From SZAS-103 sp964449135 (GTDB taxonomy: Bacteria; Pseudomonadota; Gammaproteobacteria; Xanthomonadales; Xanthomonadaceae): 64,000 nucleotides of DNA. The position numbers were made by a program, and so were the translations under genes. Location of the stretch: positions 26,694-90,693 of the forward strand of contig CAYUXZ010000004.1 in the NCBI GenBank assembly GCA_964449135.1. The letters run 5' to 3'. The notes beneath the pieces are model-generated. The model did not search any database. It was not told the origin of the DNA and saw only the letters and a program-made list of their open reading frames with translations. Numbering within the stretch: position 1 is the stretch's first letter; the number at the start of each line of letters is the position of its first letter. Below are positions 56,665 through 64,000 of the stretch, in pieces.

Positions 56665-58148
56665 GTTCGACTCCGGTCGTGCGCTCGCCGCGGTGGCCGA
56701 CCGTCGCATGGGGATCGTTCGTCGCGACGGTGATGGCCACGTACTACTACACGTTTTATTTCCCGCCGCGGCTGACCGGTTTGAGCGATTCGGATCGGTT
56801 TTACCATCTGGGCCTGTCCCGGCTCATGGCGAGCCACGGACTGCTGCGCACGTTGCCGCAGGTCGAGGACCTGGGTTGGGGACGCTACTTCCCGGACAAG
56901 GAATTCCTGTTCCACGCCATCACCGGGCTGGCGGCATGGATGGGCGGGTCGGTCTGGGTGCTGATGGTGACGCCCCTGCTCGGCTGCGCCATCGTCGTTT
57001 GCCTGTACGCACAACTCGCGCGCGTGCTTCGCCCCTGGCAGGCCGCGACGCTGAGCCTGGGGGTCACGTTGTTGACGGGCGTGTTCATCTTCCGCCTGAC
57101 CCTGCTGCGCCCGCATCTGCTGGCGATCCTGTGTTTCTGCCTGCTGCTCTCGGGCTTCCTGAATCGACGTGCATGGCTGGCCTTCGTCTCCGCCGCCTGT
57201 TTCGCGCTCGCCTACCATGCCTTTTACGTGGCCCTTATCGTGATTGCGGCCGCCATTCCATTGCAGATACGTCAGGAAAGGGGCGGGCGATCCATCTGGC
57301 GCTGGGCGCTCGCGGGATTGCTCGTCGGGATCGTGATCAATCCCTATTTTCCGTCGAACCTGGCGATGGGCTGGATGCACCTGCAGATCGCGCTCGGCGT
57401 GGATGTGCCGCCGGACGCCTTGCGCGGCAATGAATTGCGCCGGCTGGGCCTATGGGAATACCTGAGGACGTTCGGCTTCGTCCCGTTTTCCGTACTGGCG
57501 GCGACCATCGCGTTCGCCGTGCGCAGGCTGCGTCCGGTTCCCGAAAACGCGGATGCGTGGTTCGTGTTCGCGGTCGCGGCGACGTTCGCCGTGTTGAGCA
57601 TCGTCAGCGTGCGCGCGGCCGAATACGCAGTGCCAGCGTGCATCCTGCTGGCCGGATACGCGCATGGCGTCGCGCGCTGGCGCGGCTGGATCCCGGTTTG
57701 CCTGGTCGCGTTGCTTGCGATCCAGTCCGGCGAAGCGCGCCGCTACTATCGCGAGGTCTGGAGCAGCCCGATGGATGGCGGAAGCATCGGCTACCTGCAC
57801 GTCATCGCCGCGATTCCGCCCGAGCCGCGCGGAGCAAAGGTGTTCAACTGCGAATGGGACACCGGCGCCTATCTGCTCGACCAGCGCCCGGACCTGCGCT
57901 TCGTGGACCTGCTCGATCCGGTGTTCCTGTGGAAGGCGTCGCCGCAGAAGTACGTGATCCGGATGGGCCTGATCGAGGGCATGTACCACGATCCGCAGAA
58001 ACTGTTGCGGGGCGTGTTCAAGGCCGATTACGTGCTATGCCGTTCCAGACCGCTGATCGCGCAAATGTATCTCGACCGGACGCATTTCCATCCGATCATG
58101 AGCAATGATTCGGCGACCTTGTGGTTGTTCAAGGTGCAATCCGATTGA
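56661..58148 (+). CDS. polytopic membrane protein, GT-C-like, unknown function
   Basis: A 495-residue protein with about 10-12 membrane helices over residues 15-400 and a soluble C-terminal part. The first loop carries acidic residues near GLSDSDRFYHLGLSRL, resembling the GT-C catalytic loop, and the overall plan is like dolichyl-phosphate-sugar transferases. There is no clear family name that I can assign. It is coupled to nadE by an ATGA overlap and ends at a hairpin terminator facing bamD. Function is unknown; a lipid-linked sugar transferase is the best guess. Confidence 0.6.
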   Translation: MSSTPVVRSPRWPTVAWGSFVATVMATYYYTFYFPPRLTGLSDSDRFYHLGLSRLMASHGLLRTLPQVEDLGWGRYFPDKEFLFHAITGLAAWMGGSVWVLMVTPLLGCAIVVCLYAQLARVLRPWQAATLSLGVTLLTGVFIFRLTLLRPHLLAILCFCLLLSGFLNRRAWLAFVSAACFALAYHAFYVALIVIAAAIPLQIRQERGGRSIWRWALAGLLVGIVINPYFPSNLAMGWMHLQIALGVDVPPDALRGNELRRLGLWEYLRTFGFVPFSVLAATIAFAVRRLRPVPENADAWFVFAVAATFAVLSIVSVRAAEYAVPACILLAGYAHGVARWRGWIPVCLVALLAIQSGEARRYYREVWSSPMDGGSIGYLHVIAAIPPEPRGAKVFNCEWDTGAYLLDQRPDLRFVDLLDPVFLWKASPQKYVIRMGLIEGMYHDPQKLLRGVFKADYVLCRSRPLIAQMYLDRTHFHPIMSNDSATLWLFKVQSD

Positions 58149-58183
58149 TTCGCCGCGGATGGCGAGCCGAATGCGCGCCGCGG

Positions 58184-58220
58184 GCCGGACGCGCGTCTGC
58201 GTCCGGCGATTCGATTATTG
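58184..58220 (+). terminator. terminator between the membrane protein and bamD
   Basis: A perfect 9-bp stem (58184-58192 with 58199-58207, loop GCGTCT) is followed by GATTCGATTATTG. It lies 36 bases after the + strand stop and just before the convergent bamD end. The tail is only moderately T-rich, so efficiency is uncertain. Confidence 0.55.
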
Positions 58221-59069
58221 CCCGCCCGCGAACGGATTGAGCGAGCTGAGCACGCCGCGCCCGCGCGGCCAGCGGCCGGCGAGCCAGGGATGGTTCGGGT
58301 AGTTCTGCTGCAGTACGCGCTTGGCATCATCGGCGAGCTTGGTGTCGCCCAGCCGCGTGTAGGACTCGGCCATCAGCGCGAGCGCGTCGCCGTCGTAGGC
58401 GCTCTGCGGGTAGTTGGTGATCACGTACTGTCCGCGGTTGGCGGCGGCGACGTAGGCCTTGCGCGACAGGTAGAACAGCCCGACGCCGATCTCGTGCCTG
58501 GCGAGTTCTTCGCGCAGATACACCATGCGCTGGCGCGAGTCCGGCGCAAAGCGGCTGTTCGGGAAGCGGCGCAACAGTTCGGCGAAATCGTTGAAGCTCT
58601 TGCGCGGCGCTTCCTGGTCGCGCTGGCTGCGGTCGAGCCGCGCGAGGCGCGCCAGGATCTGGCTGTCGCGGTTGAAGTCGATCAGGCCTCTCATGTAGTA
58701 GGCGTAATCGACGTGGCGGTGGGTCGGGTAGGTGCGGATGAAGCGATCCACCGTGGAAGAGGCGTCGTCGTATTTCTCGTCCTTGTACTGGCAGTACGCC
58801 AGGTCCAGCTGCGCCTGCTCGTTGTACGGTCCGTACGGGAAACGCGACGTCAGCCGCTTGTAGGTCGTCTGCGCCTGGCCCACGTTGCCATTGACCATCT
58901 GCTGGTGGCCCAGCGCGTAGAGTTGCTCGACCGGCAGCGTCTCGGTTTCGGGCTCGTGGTGCCCGAACAGCTTGGGCATGTGCAGGTGCGAGCAGCCGCT
59001 GGCGGAGAACGCGAACGCGAGGATCAGGATCGGCAGCAGCCGGCGGAACGTTCCGTGGAATCGGGTCAT
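58215..59069 (-). CDS. bamD: BamD, outer-membrane assembly lipoprotein
   Basis: A 284-residue lipoprotein of the BAM complex, which inserts beta-barrel proteins. The signal peptide ends in the lipobox SASGC with C26 as the acylated residue. Five TPR-like repeats follow (from about residue 45), with the typical FPYGPYNEQAQLDLAYCQYK and YAYYMRGL segments. The C-terminus after about 255 is basic and glycine-rich. Length is within the BamD range. It is divergent from rluD with 107 bases between, where the promoters of both genes should lie. Confidence 0.96.
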   Translation of the reverse strand: MTRFHGTFRRLLPILILAFAFSASGCSHLHMPKLFGHHEPETETLPVEQLYALGHQQMVNGNVGQAQTTYKRLTSRFPYGPYNEQAQLDLAYCQYKDEKYDDASSTVDRFIRTYPTHRHVDYAYYMRGLIDFNRDSQILARLARLDRSQRDQEAPRKSFNDFAELLRRFPNSRFAPDSRQRMVYLREELARHEIGVGLFYLSRKAYVAAANRGQYVITNYPQSAYDGDALALMAESYTRLGDTKLADDAKRVLQQNYPNHPWLAGRWPRGRGVLSSLNPFAGGQ

Positions 59070-59176
59070 CGTGCGATCAAGCGGCGACGCCGCGCGACGG
59101 CGGCAAGGGCCGCTATCATAGCAGCCCGAACTCGCGGCAGGCCCAGGCGCCGGCCGCCTTGCCTGAAGACCTGCAC

Positions 59177-60175
59177 ATGCACGACGCCATCGAGGACGAC
59201 GACCTGCCCGAAACCGCGCAGGCCGCGCCGTTGCAGGCGATCGTGCCGCACGCCGCGGGAGGGAAGCGCTTCGACCAGGCGCTCGCGGAACTGTTTCCGG
59301 ACTACTCGCGCTCGCGCCTGGCTGAATGGATCAAGTCCGGCGACGCGCGGCTCGACGGCGAAATCCGGCGACCGCGCGATCTTGTGCGCGGCGGCGAAAC
59401 GGTGACGCTCGCGGCCGTGCCCGGTATCGAGACCGCAGCGTTGCCGGAAGCGATCCCGCTGGCGATCGCCTACGCCGACGCCGACGTGCTGGTGATCGAC
59501 AAGCCCGCGGGCCTGGTCGTGCATCCGGGCGCGGGCAATCCGCGCGGCACGCTCGTGAACGCGTTGCTGCACTTCGATCCGAAGCTTGCGGAGGTGCCGC
59601 GTGCCGGCATCGTGCATCGTCTCGACAAGGACACGTCGGGCCTGATGGTGGTCGCGCGCAACCTGCGCGCCCACGCGGCGCTGGTCGAACAGCTCGCGGC
59701 GCGCGAAGTGCACCGGCAATACGTCGCGGTCGCGATGGGTCCGATGATCGCGGGCGGCACGGTGGATGCGCCGATCGGGCGCCACCCGACCGATCGCGTG
59801 CGCATGGCCGTCGTGAAGAACGGCCGCGAGGCTGTGACCCATTACCGCGTGCGCGAACGCTTCCGCGCGCACACGCTCGTCGAGTGCCGGCTCGAGACCG
59901 GGCGCACGCACCAGATCCGCGTGCACATGGCGCATGTGAAGCACCCGCTGGTCGGCGACCCGGTCTATAGCCGGCTCGCGAATCCGCGCGGCGCGAGCGC
60001 CGAACTCGTGCAGGTGCTGCGCGAATTCCGGCGGCAGGCGCTGCACGCGGAGAAACTCGCGTTCGTGCATCCGGTCGGCGGCGGCGCGATCACGATCGAA
60101 TCCGCGATGCCGGCCGACATGCAGGCGCTGGTCGCGGCATTGCGCGCCGACAATCAGGCACAACGCACCCCATGA
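59177..60175 (+). CDS. rluD: RluD, 23S rRNA pseudouridine synthase
   Basis: A 332-residue pseudouridine synthase. The N-terminal S4 domain (about 25-85, RFDQALAELFPDYSRSRLAEWI) binds RNA. The catalytic motif VHRLDKDTSGL places D150 as the nucleophile; GRTHQIRVHMAH and HPLVGDPVY are family motifs. RluD modifies positions 1911, 1915 and 1917 of helix 69. I prefer ATG at 59177; a TTG at 59159 would add six residues. The pair bamD/rluD back to back, and pgeF downstream, is common in gammaproteobacteria, but here a glycosyltransferase gene is inserted before pgeF. Confidence 0.96.
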   Translation: MHDAIEDDDLPETAQAAPLQAIVPHAAGGKRFDQALAELFPDYSRSRLAEWIKSGDARLDGEIRRPRDLVRGGETVTLAAVPGIETAALPEAIPLAIAYADADVLVIDKPAGLVVHPGAGNPRGTLVNALLHFDPKLAEVPRAGIVHRLDKDTSGLMVVARNLRAHAALVEQLAAREVHRQYVAVAMGPMIAGGTVDAPIGRHPTDRVRMAVVKNGREAVTHYRVRERFRAHTLVECRLETGRTHQIRVHMAHVKHPLVGDPVYSRLANPRGASAELVQVLREFRRQALHAEKLAFVHPVGGGAITIESAMPADMQALVAALRADNQAQRTP

Positions 60176-61536
60176 ATCGCGATATGGGTGAGGCGGCGAC
60201 TATCGAGGCGACCGGCAGGCCTTCGCGCGAACGCGGATGGTCGCACTGGCTGATGCTGGGCGTGTTGCTGCTGGTCGCCGCCTGGCTGCGTTTCGGCGCC
60301 GCCGTCTTCAGCGTCTTCGACCCGCCGGTGAACGGGGATTCGGTGCAGTACATCTCGGAGGCCTACAACCTCAAGCACTACGGCGTGTTTTCCAGCGAAG
60401 ATACCTGGCGACAGCCCGCCAGCGCGACGCCTGCGCCCGATGCGATGCGGCCGCCCGGCTATGCGATCCTGCTGTCGTGGCTGCTCGAGGATCGTCCGGA
60501 CTACGATTTCCTGCGCCGTGTGCACATGCTGCAGGTCTTCCTCGGCACGCTCATCGTGGCCGCCGGATACCTGCTTGCGCGCCGTGTCCTGTCGCCCGAA
60601 TGGGGCCTTGCAGTCACGCTGTTGATGGCATTGTGCCCGCAGCTGATAACGCTGGGCACTTCGGTGTTGACGGAAACCGCTTACACGCTGGTGCTGACGA
60701 TTTTTTTCCACTCGCTCGTGAGCGCCGCGCAGCGGCCGGGCGCGCGCGGCTTCGCGATCGCCGGCGCATTGCTCGGCTTGAGCGTGTTGATCCGGTTCAC
60801 CTTGCTGTACCTGCCGCTGGTGCTGCTGCCCGCGATGCTGTGGCTGCTTCCCCGGCCCGTGCGCTGGCGTTGCGCGTGCGCATTGCTGCTGGGATTCGGA
60901 CTCGTCTATGGCCCGTGGTTGTTGCGCAACGAACTCGTGCTCGGCCGCGCCAGCGACCCGAAGCTTGCCGTCGAGGCGATCGTGGATGGATCGTATCCCG
61001 ACCAGATGTACCAGGGACGTCCCGAGACGCTGGGCTTCGCGCATCGCTTCGACCATGCGGACGACGATATCGTCACCGTGGGGCAAGCGCTGGATTTCGT
61101 CGGAGCGGATTTCCGCGCCCACCCTGCCGACATGCTGCGCTGGTACCTGCTCGGCAAGCCGATCGCGTTCTACGAATGGCGGTTCATCGAAGGCTCCGGC
61201 GACGTTTTCATCAAGACTGCGAAACGGACTCCCTATCGCACACGCTTCGAATTCATCTGGAGCCACGAACTGATGCGCTGGCTGCACTGGCCGTTGATCG
61301 CGCTCAATGGCCTGGGCATCGTGGTGGCCATGCTGATCGCCGTGCGCCGTCGAGGGCATCCCGAGGGGAGGGTCTGGGGATTGTTCGTGGTGGTGATGGT
61401 ATTCACCATCGCGATCCATGTGATCGGGTATCCACTCGGACGCTACAGCGTACCGTTCCGCGCGCTGACCTGGTCGTTCGCGTTCTTGCCGCTGGAGCTG
61501 GCGCGACGGCGGTGGCTTCCGGTGCAAACGAAATGA
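60172..61536 (+). CDS. GT39/GT83-like (GT-C) membrane glycosyltransferase
   Basis: A 454-residue protein with about 10-12 membrane helices and a first-loop acidic motif (PVNGDSVQYISEAYNLKHYG). HYGVFSSEDTW, LRWYLLGKP and a GDVF segment match the gene at 48358-49704, so they are paralogues. It should transfer a sugar from a polyprenyl-phosphate donor, with unknown acceptor. The start overlaps the rluD stop and the end overlaps the pgeF start, both ATGA. It thus sits inside a housekeeping operon in which rluD and pgeF are usually adjacent, which suggests a later insertion. Confidence 0.8.
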   Translation: MNRDMGEAATIEATGRPSRERGWSHWLMLGVLLLVAAWLRFGAAVFSVFDPPVNGDSVQYISEAYNLKHYGVFSSEDTWRQPASATPAPDAMRPPGYAILLSWLLEDRPDYDFLRRVHMLQVFLGTLIVAAGYLLARRVLSPEWGLAVTLLMALCPQLITLGTSVLTETAYTLVLTIFFHSLVSAAQRPGARGFAIAGALLGLSVLIRFTLLYLPLVLLPAMLWLLPRPVRWRCACALLLGFGLVYGPWLLRNELVLGRASDPKLAVEAIVDGSYPDQMYQGRPETLGFAHRFDHADDDIVTVGQALDFVGADFRAHPADMLRWYLLGKPIAFYEWRFIEGSGDVFIKTAKRTPYRTRFEFIWSHELMRWLHWPLIALNGLGIVVAMLIAVRRRGHPEGRVWGLFVVVMVFTIAIHVIGYPLGRYSVPFRALTWSFAFLPLELARRRWLPVQTK

Positions 61537-62285
61537 ATGCGGACGACCTGATGTGGTCGCCACATCCGCGCGTGCTCGCGCTGTGTACGACGCGTGATGC
61601 CTTCGGCGAGTCGCCGCCTCCGTTCGATCGATTGAATCTCGGGACACGCTGCGGTGACGATCCGGCGATCGTCGCGCGCAATCGCGCTGCGCTGCGCGCG
61701 CGCTACGCGTTGCCGTCGGAGCCGAAATGGCTGCGACAGGTGCACGGCGCGCAGGTCGCGCGTTTCGATTCCACGCCGAACGACGAACCCGAAGCCGACG
61801 CCGCGGTGACGAGCGAACCAGGAACGGTGCTCGCGGTCCTCGCCGCCGACTGCCTGCCGGTGCTGTTCAGTAGCGACGATGGCGAAGTGATTGCCGCCGC
61901 GCACGCGGGCTGGCGCGGGCTTGCGGCAGGTGTGCTCGAGCGCACCGTCGAAGCGATGCGCGTCGCGCCGGCGAAGCTGCGCGCCTGGTTGGGCCCGGCC
62001 GCCGGCCCGCAGGCCTACGAAGTCGGAGAAGAAGTACGCGCGGCCTTTGTGGATCGCAATGCGGGTGCGGCGGAAGTCTTCGTTGCGACCCGGCCCGGCC
62101 ACTGGCTCTGCGACCTCTGCGCGCTCGCGCGCCAACGTCTCGCGCACGTCGGCGTGACCCGCGTGAGCGGCGGCGGCCTGTGCACGATCTCCGATCCGCG
62201 GCGGTTCTACTCGCACCGCCGCGATGGCCGCACCGGCCGGATGGCGAGCCTGATTTTCATCAAGGAATCGTCTCGCGACCGTTGA
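61533..62285 (+). CDS. pgeF: PgeF (YfiH family), peptidoglycan editing factor
   Basis: A 250-residue protein with the zinc or copper centre of the family: His in WLRQVHGAQV, Cys in LAADCLPVLF and His in AAAHAGWRGLAAG. In E. coli PgeF prevents L-Ser incorporation in place of L-Ala in peptidoglycan; older names are polyphenol oxidase or laccase-domain protein. Length is typical and the start overlaps the preceding stop. It is followed by clpB after 72 bases. Confidence 0.95.
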   Translation: MNADDLMWSPHPRVLALCTTRDAFGESPPPFDRLNLGTRCGDDPAIVARNRAALRARYALPSEPKWLRQVHGAQVARFDSTPNDEPEADAAVTSEPGTVLAVLAADCLPVLFSSDDGEVIAAAHAGWRGLAAGVLERTVEAMRVAPAKLRAWLGPAAGPQAYEVGEEVRAAFVDRNAGAAEVFVATRPGHWLCDLCALARQRLAHVGVTRVSGGGLCTISDPRRFYSHRRDGRTGRMASLIFIKESSRDR

Positions 62286-62307
62286 TATACGGGTTCGGCG
62301 ACCGCAT
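62282..62307 (+). promoter_or_regulatory. possible heat-shock (sigma-32) promoter of clpB
   Basis: TTGATA at 62282-62287 and CCGCAT at 62302-62307 are 14 bases apart, resembling the sigma-32 pattern TTGAAA-N13/14-CCCCAT. The match is partial. It overlaps the end of pgeF and lies about 50 bases before the clpB start, which is a reasonable position for a clpB promoter. Confidence 0.35.
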
Positions 62308-62357
62308 GAAACGGGTATTCGGCGGCACGCGCCGCCCACCGTATCCGGAGAACTTCC

Positions 62358-64000
62358 ATGCGAATGGACAAACTGACCTCGCGGTTCCAGCAGGCGCTCG
62401 CCGATGCGCAGTCGCTGGCGGTCGGCCGCGACCACAACGTGATCGAGCCCGCGCACCTGCTGGTTGCGTTGCTCGATCAGCAAGGAGGCAGCACGCGGCC
62501 GCTGCTCGCGCAGGCCGGCGTCGATGTCGCGACGCTGCGCGCGCGGCTCGGCGAGACCATCGATCGCCTGCCGACCGTGAGCGGGCAGGAAGGCAACGTC
62601 AATGTCTCCAACGACCTCGCGCGCCTGCTCAATGTCACCGACAAGCTCGCCCAGCAGCGCGGCGACGGCTTCATCGCGACCGAGCTGTTCGTGCTTGCCG
62701 CGGTGGAAGACAAGGGCGAGACCGGCAAGCTGCTGCGTTCCCTCGGCGCGGACAAGTCGCGCCTGGAAACGGCGATCGGCAAGCTGCGCGGCGGCGAGAA
62801 TGTCAATGAGGCGACCGCCGAGGAAGCGCGGCAGGCGCTGGAGAAATACTGCATCGACCTTACTGCGCGCGCCGAGTCCGGCAAGCTCGATCCGGTGATC
62901 GGCCGCGACGAGGAGATCCGCCGCACGATCCAGGTGCTGCAGCGGCGCACCAAGAACAACCCCGTGCTGATCGGTGAGCCCGGTGTCGGCAAGACCGCGA
63001 TCGTCGAGGGTCTCGCGCAGCGCATCGTCAACGGCGAGGTGCCCGAAGGCCTGCGTGGCCGCCGCGTGCTCGCGCTCGACATGGGCGCGCTGATCGCCGG
63101 CGCGAAGTTCCGCGGCGAGTTCGAGGAGCGCCTCAAGGGCGTACTGACCGATCTCGCGAAACAGGAAGGCAATGTCATCCTGTTCATCGACGAGCTGCAC
63201 ACGATGGTCGGCGCGGGCAAGGCCGAAGGCGCGATGGACGCCGGCAACATGCTGAAACCTGCTCTCGCGCGCGGCGAGCTGCACTGCATCGGCGCGACCA
63301 CCCTCGACGAGTACCGCAAGTACGTCGAGCAGGATGCCGCGCTCGAGCGCCGCTTCCAGAAGGTGTTCGTCGGCGAACCCAGCGTCGAGGACACCATCGC
63401 GATCCTGCGTGGCCTCAAGGAGCGCTACGCGGTGCACCACGGCGTCGAGATCACCGATCCGGCGATCGTCGCCGCGGCCACGCTCTCGCACCGCTACATC
63501 GCCGACCGCCAGCTGCCCGACAAGGCGATCGACCTGATGGACGAGGCGGCGTCGCGCATCCGCATGGAGATCGATTCCAAGCCCGAGGAAATGGACCGCA
63601 TGGAGCGGCGCCTGATCCAGCTCAAGATCCAGCGCGAGGCGCTGAAGAAGGAGAAGGACAAGGAGTCGAAGCAGCGGCTGAAGGATCTCGAAGCCGAGAT
63701 CGAAACGCTGGAGCGCAAGTTCAACGACCTCGAAGAGGTCTGGAAGGCCGAGAAAGCGACGCTGCAGGGCGCGACCAAGGTCAAGGAGCAGATCGAGTCC
63801 GCGCGCCTGGAACTCGAAGCGGCGCAGCGCCGCCAGGATTACGCGACCATGAGCGAGATCCAGTACGGCAAATTGCCTGCGCTTGAGAAACAGCTGAAGG
63901 CCGCGCAGGAAGCCGAGACCAAGGGCTTCACCCTGCTGCAGGACAAGGTCACCGCGGAGGAGATCGCCGAGGTCGTCTCGCGCTGGACCGGCATTCCGGT
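62358..64000 (+). CDS. clpB: ClpB, Hsp100 disaggregase (N-terminal part)
   Basis: The first 547 codons of ClpB are present; the gene runs off the window. The N-terminal repeat domain (1-145) is followed by NBD1 with Walker A GEPGVGKTA and Walker B ILFIDELH, then the coiled-coil M domain (about 405-525) rich in Glu, Lys and Arg. The last visible residues, VVSRWTGIPV, mark the start of NBD2. ClpB works with DnaK to rescue aggregated proteins. GGAG lies seven bases before the ATG at 62358; a second in-frame ATG follows two codons later. Confidence 0.98.
   Translation, partial: MRMDKLTSRFQQALADAQSLAVGRDHNVIEPAHLLVALLDQQGGSTRPLLAQAGVDVATLRARLGETIDRLPTVSGQEGNVNVSNDLARLLNVTDKLAQQRGDGFIATELFVLAAVEDKGETGKLLRSLGADKSRLETAIGKLRGGENVNEATAEEARQALEKYCIDLTARAESGKLDPVIGRDEEIRRTIQVLQRRTKNNPVLIGEPGVGKTAIVEGLAQRIVNGEVPEGLRGRRVLALDMGALIAGAKFRGEFEERLKGVLTDLAKQEGNVILFIDELHTMVGAGKAEGAMDAGNMLKPALARGELHCIGATTLDEYRKYVEQDAALERRFQKVFVGEPSVEDTIAILRGLKERYAVHHGVEITDPAIVAAATLSHRYIADRQLPDKAIDLMDEAASRIRMEIDSKPEEMDRMERRLIQLKIQREALKKEKDKESKQRLKDLEAEIETLERKFNDLEEVWKAEKATLQGATKVKEQIESARLELEAAQRRQDYATMSEIQYGKLPALEKQLKAAQEAETKGFTLLQDKVTAEEIAEVVSRWTGIP

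Overview
The window is a 64 kb, uniformly GC-rich stretch of a Gram-negative chromosome. The gene content and order point to a gammaproteobacterium of the Xanthomonadales/Lysobacterales group, perhaps Rhodanobacteraceae. The main reasons are a division and cell-wall (dcw) cluster without murD, the order dciA / M23 peptidase / secA / Nudix-ThiE, and the neighbourhood coaE-pilD-pilC-pilB ... pilA-pilA ... pilR-pilS / sucCD. The family assignment rests on remembered synteny, not on a search.

Region 1 (1-16137, all +) is the dcw cluster: the end of rsmH, then ftsL, ftsI, murE, murF, mraY, ftsW, murG, murC, ddlB, ftsQ, ftsA, ftsZ and lpxC. Genes up to ftsA mostly overlap by ATGA, implying coupled translation. 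murD is absent from its usual place between mraY and ftsW, and a 17-codon ORF bridges that gap with TGATG junctions at both ends. A packed array of four hairpins lies between ftsA and ftsZ.

Region 2 (16138-26111) holds dciA and a divergent M23 peptidase, secA, a Nudix-ThiE fusion, and on the minus strand the pilB-pilC-pilD-coaE unit for type IV pilus assembly.

Region 3 (26112-46849) is a surface-glycan region lying between pilB and pilA. It encodes glycosyltransferases, a DegT-type aminotransferase, an SDR with an altered active site, two methyltransferases, a Wzx-type flippase, a CMP-sugar-type cytidylyltransferase, a Gfo/Idh and an Ldh-type oxidoreductase, two poorly characterised proteins, GDP-fucose enzymes (gmd, fcl) and two large tandem GT-C/TPR membrane proteins. 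No integrase, transposase or tRNA gene was seen.

Region 4 (46850-52834, minus strand) has two tandem type IV pilins, each behind its own sigma-54 type promoter, a GT-C membrane glycosyltransferase, and pilR and pilS. The sensor pair, the two promoters, the pilins and the downstream GT-C, gmd and fcl genes look like one regulated pilin and glycan module. This is the best candidate for an undescribed system here.

Region 5 (52976-64000) is housekeeping: sucCD, nadE, bamD, rluD, pgeF and the first part of clpB. Two large membrane proteins are coupled into it: one after nadE, and one between rluD and pgeF that is a clear paralogue of the glycosyltransferase next to pilR.
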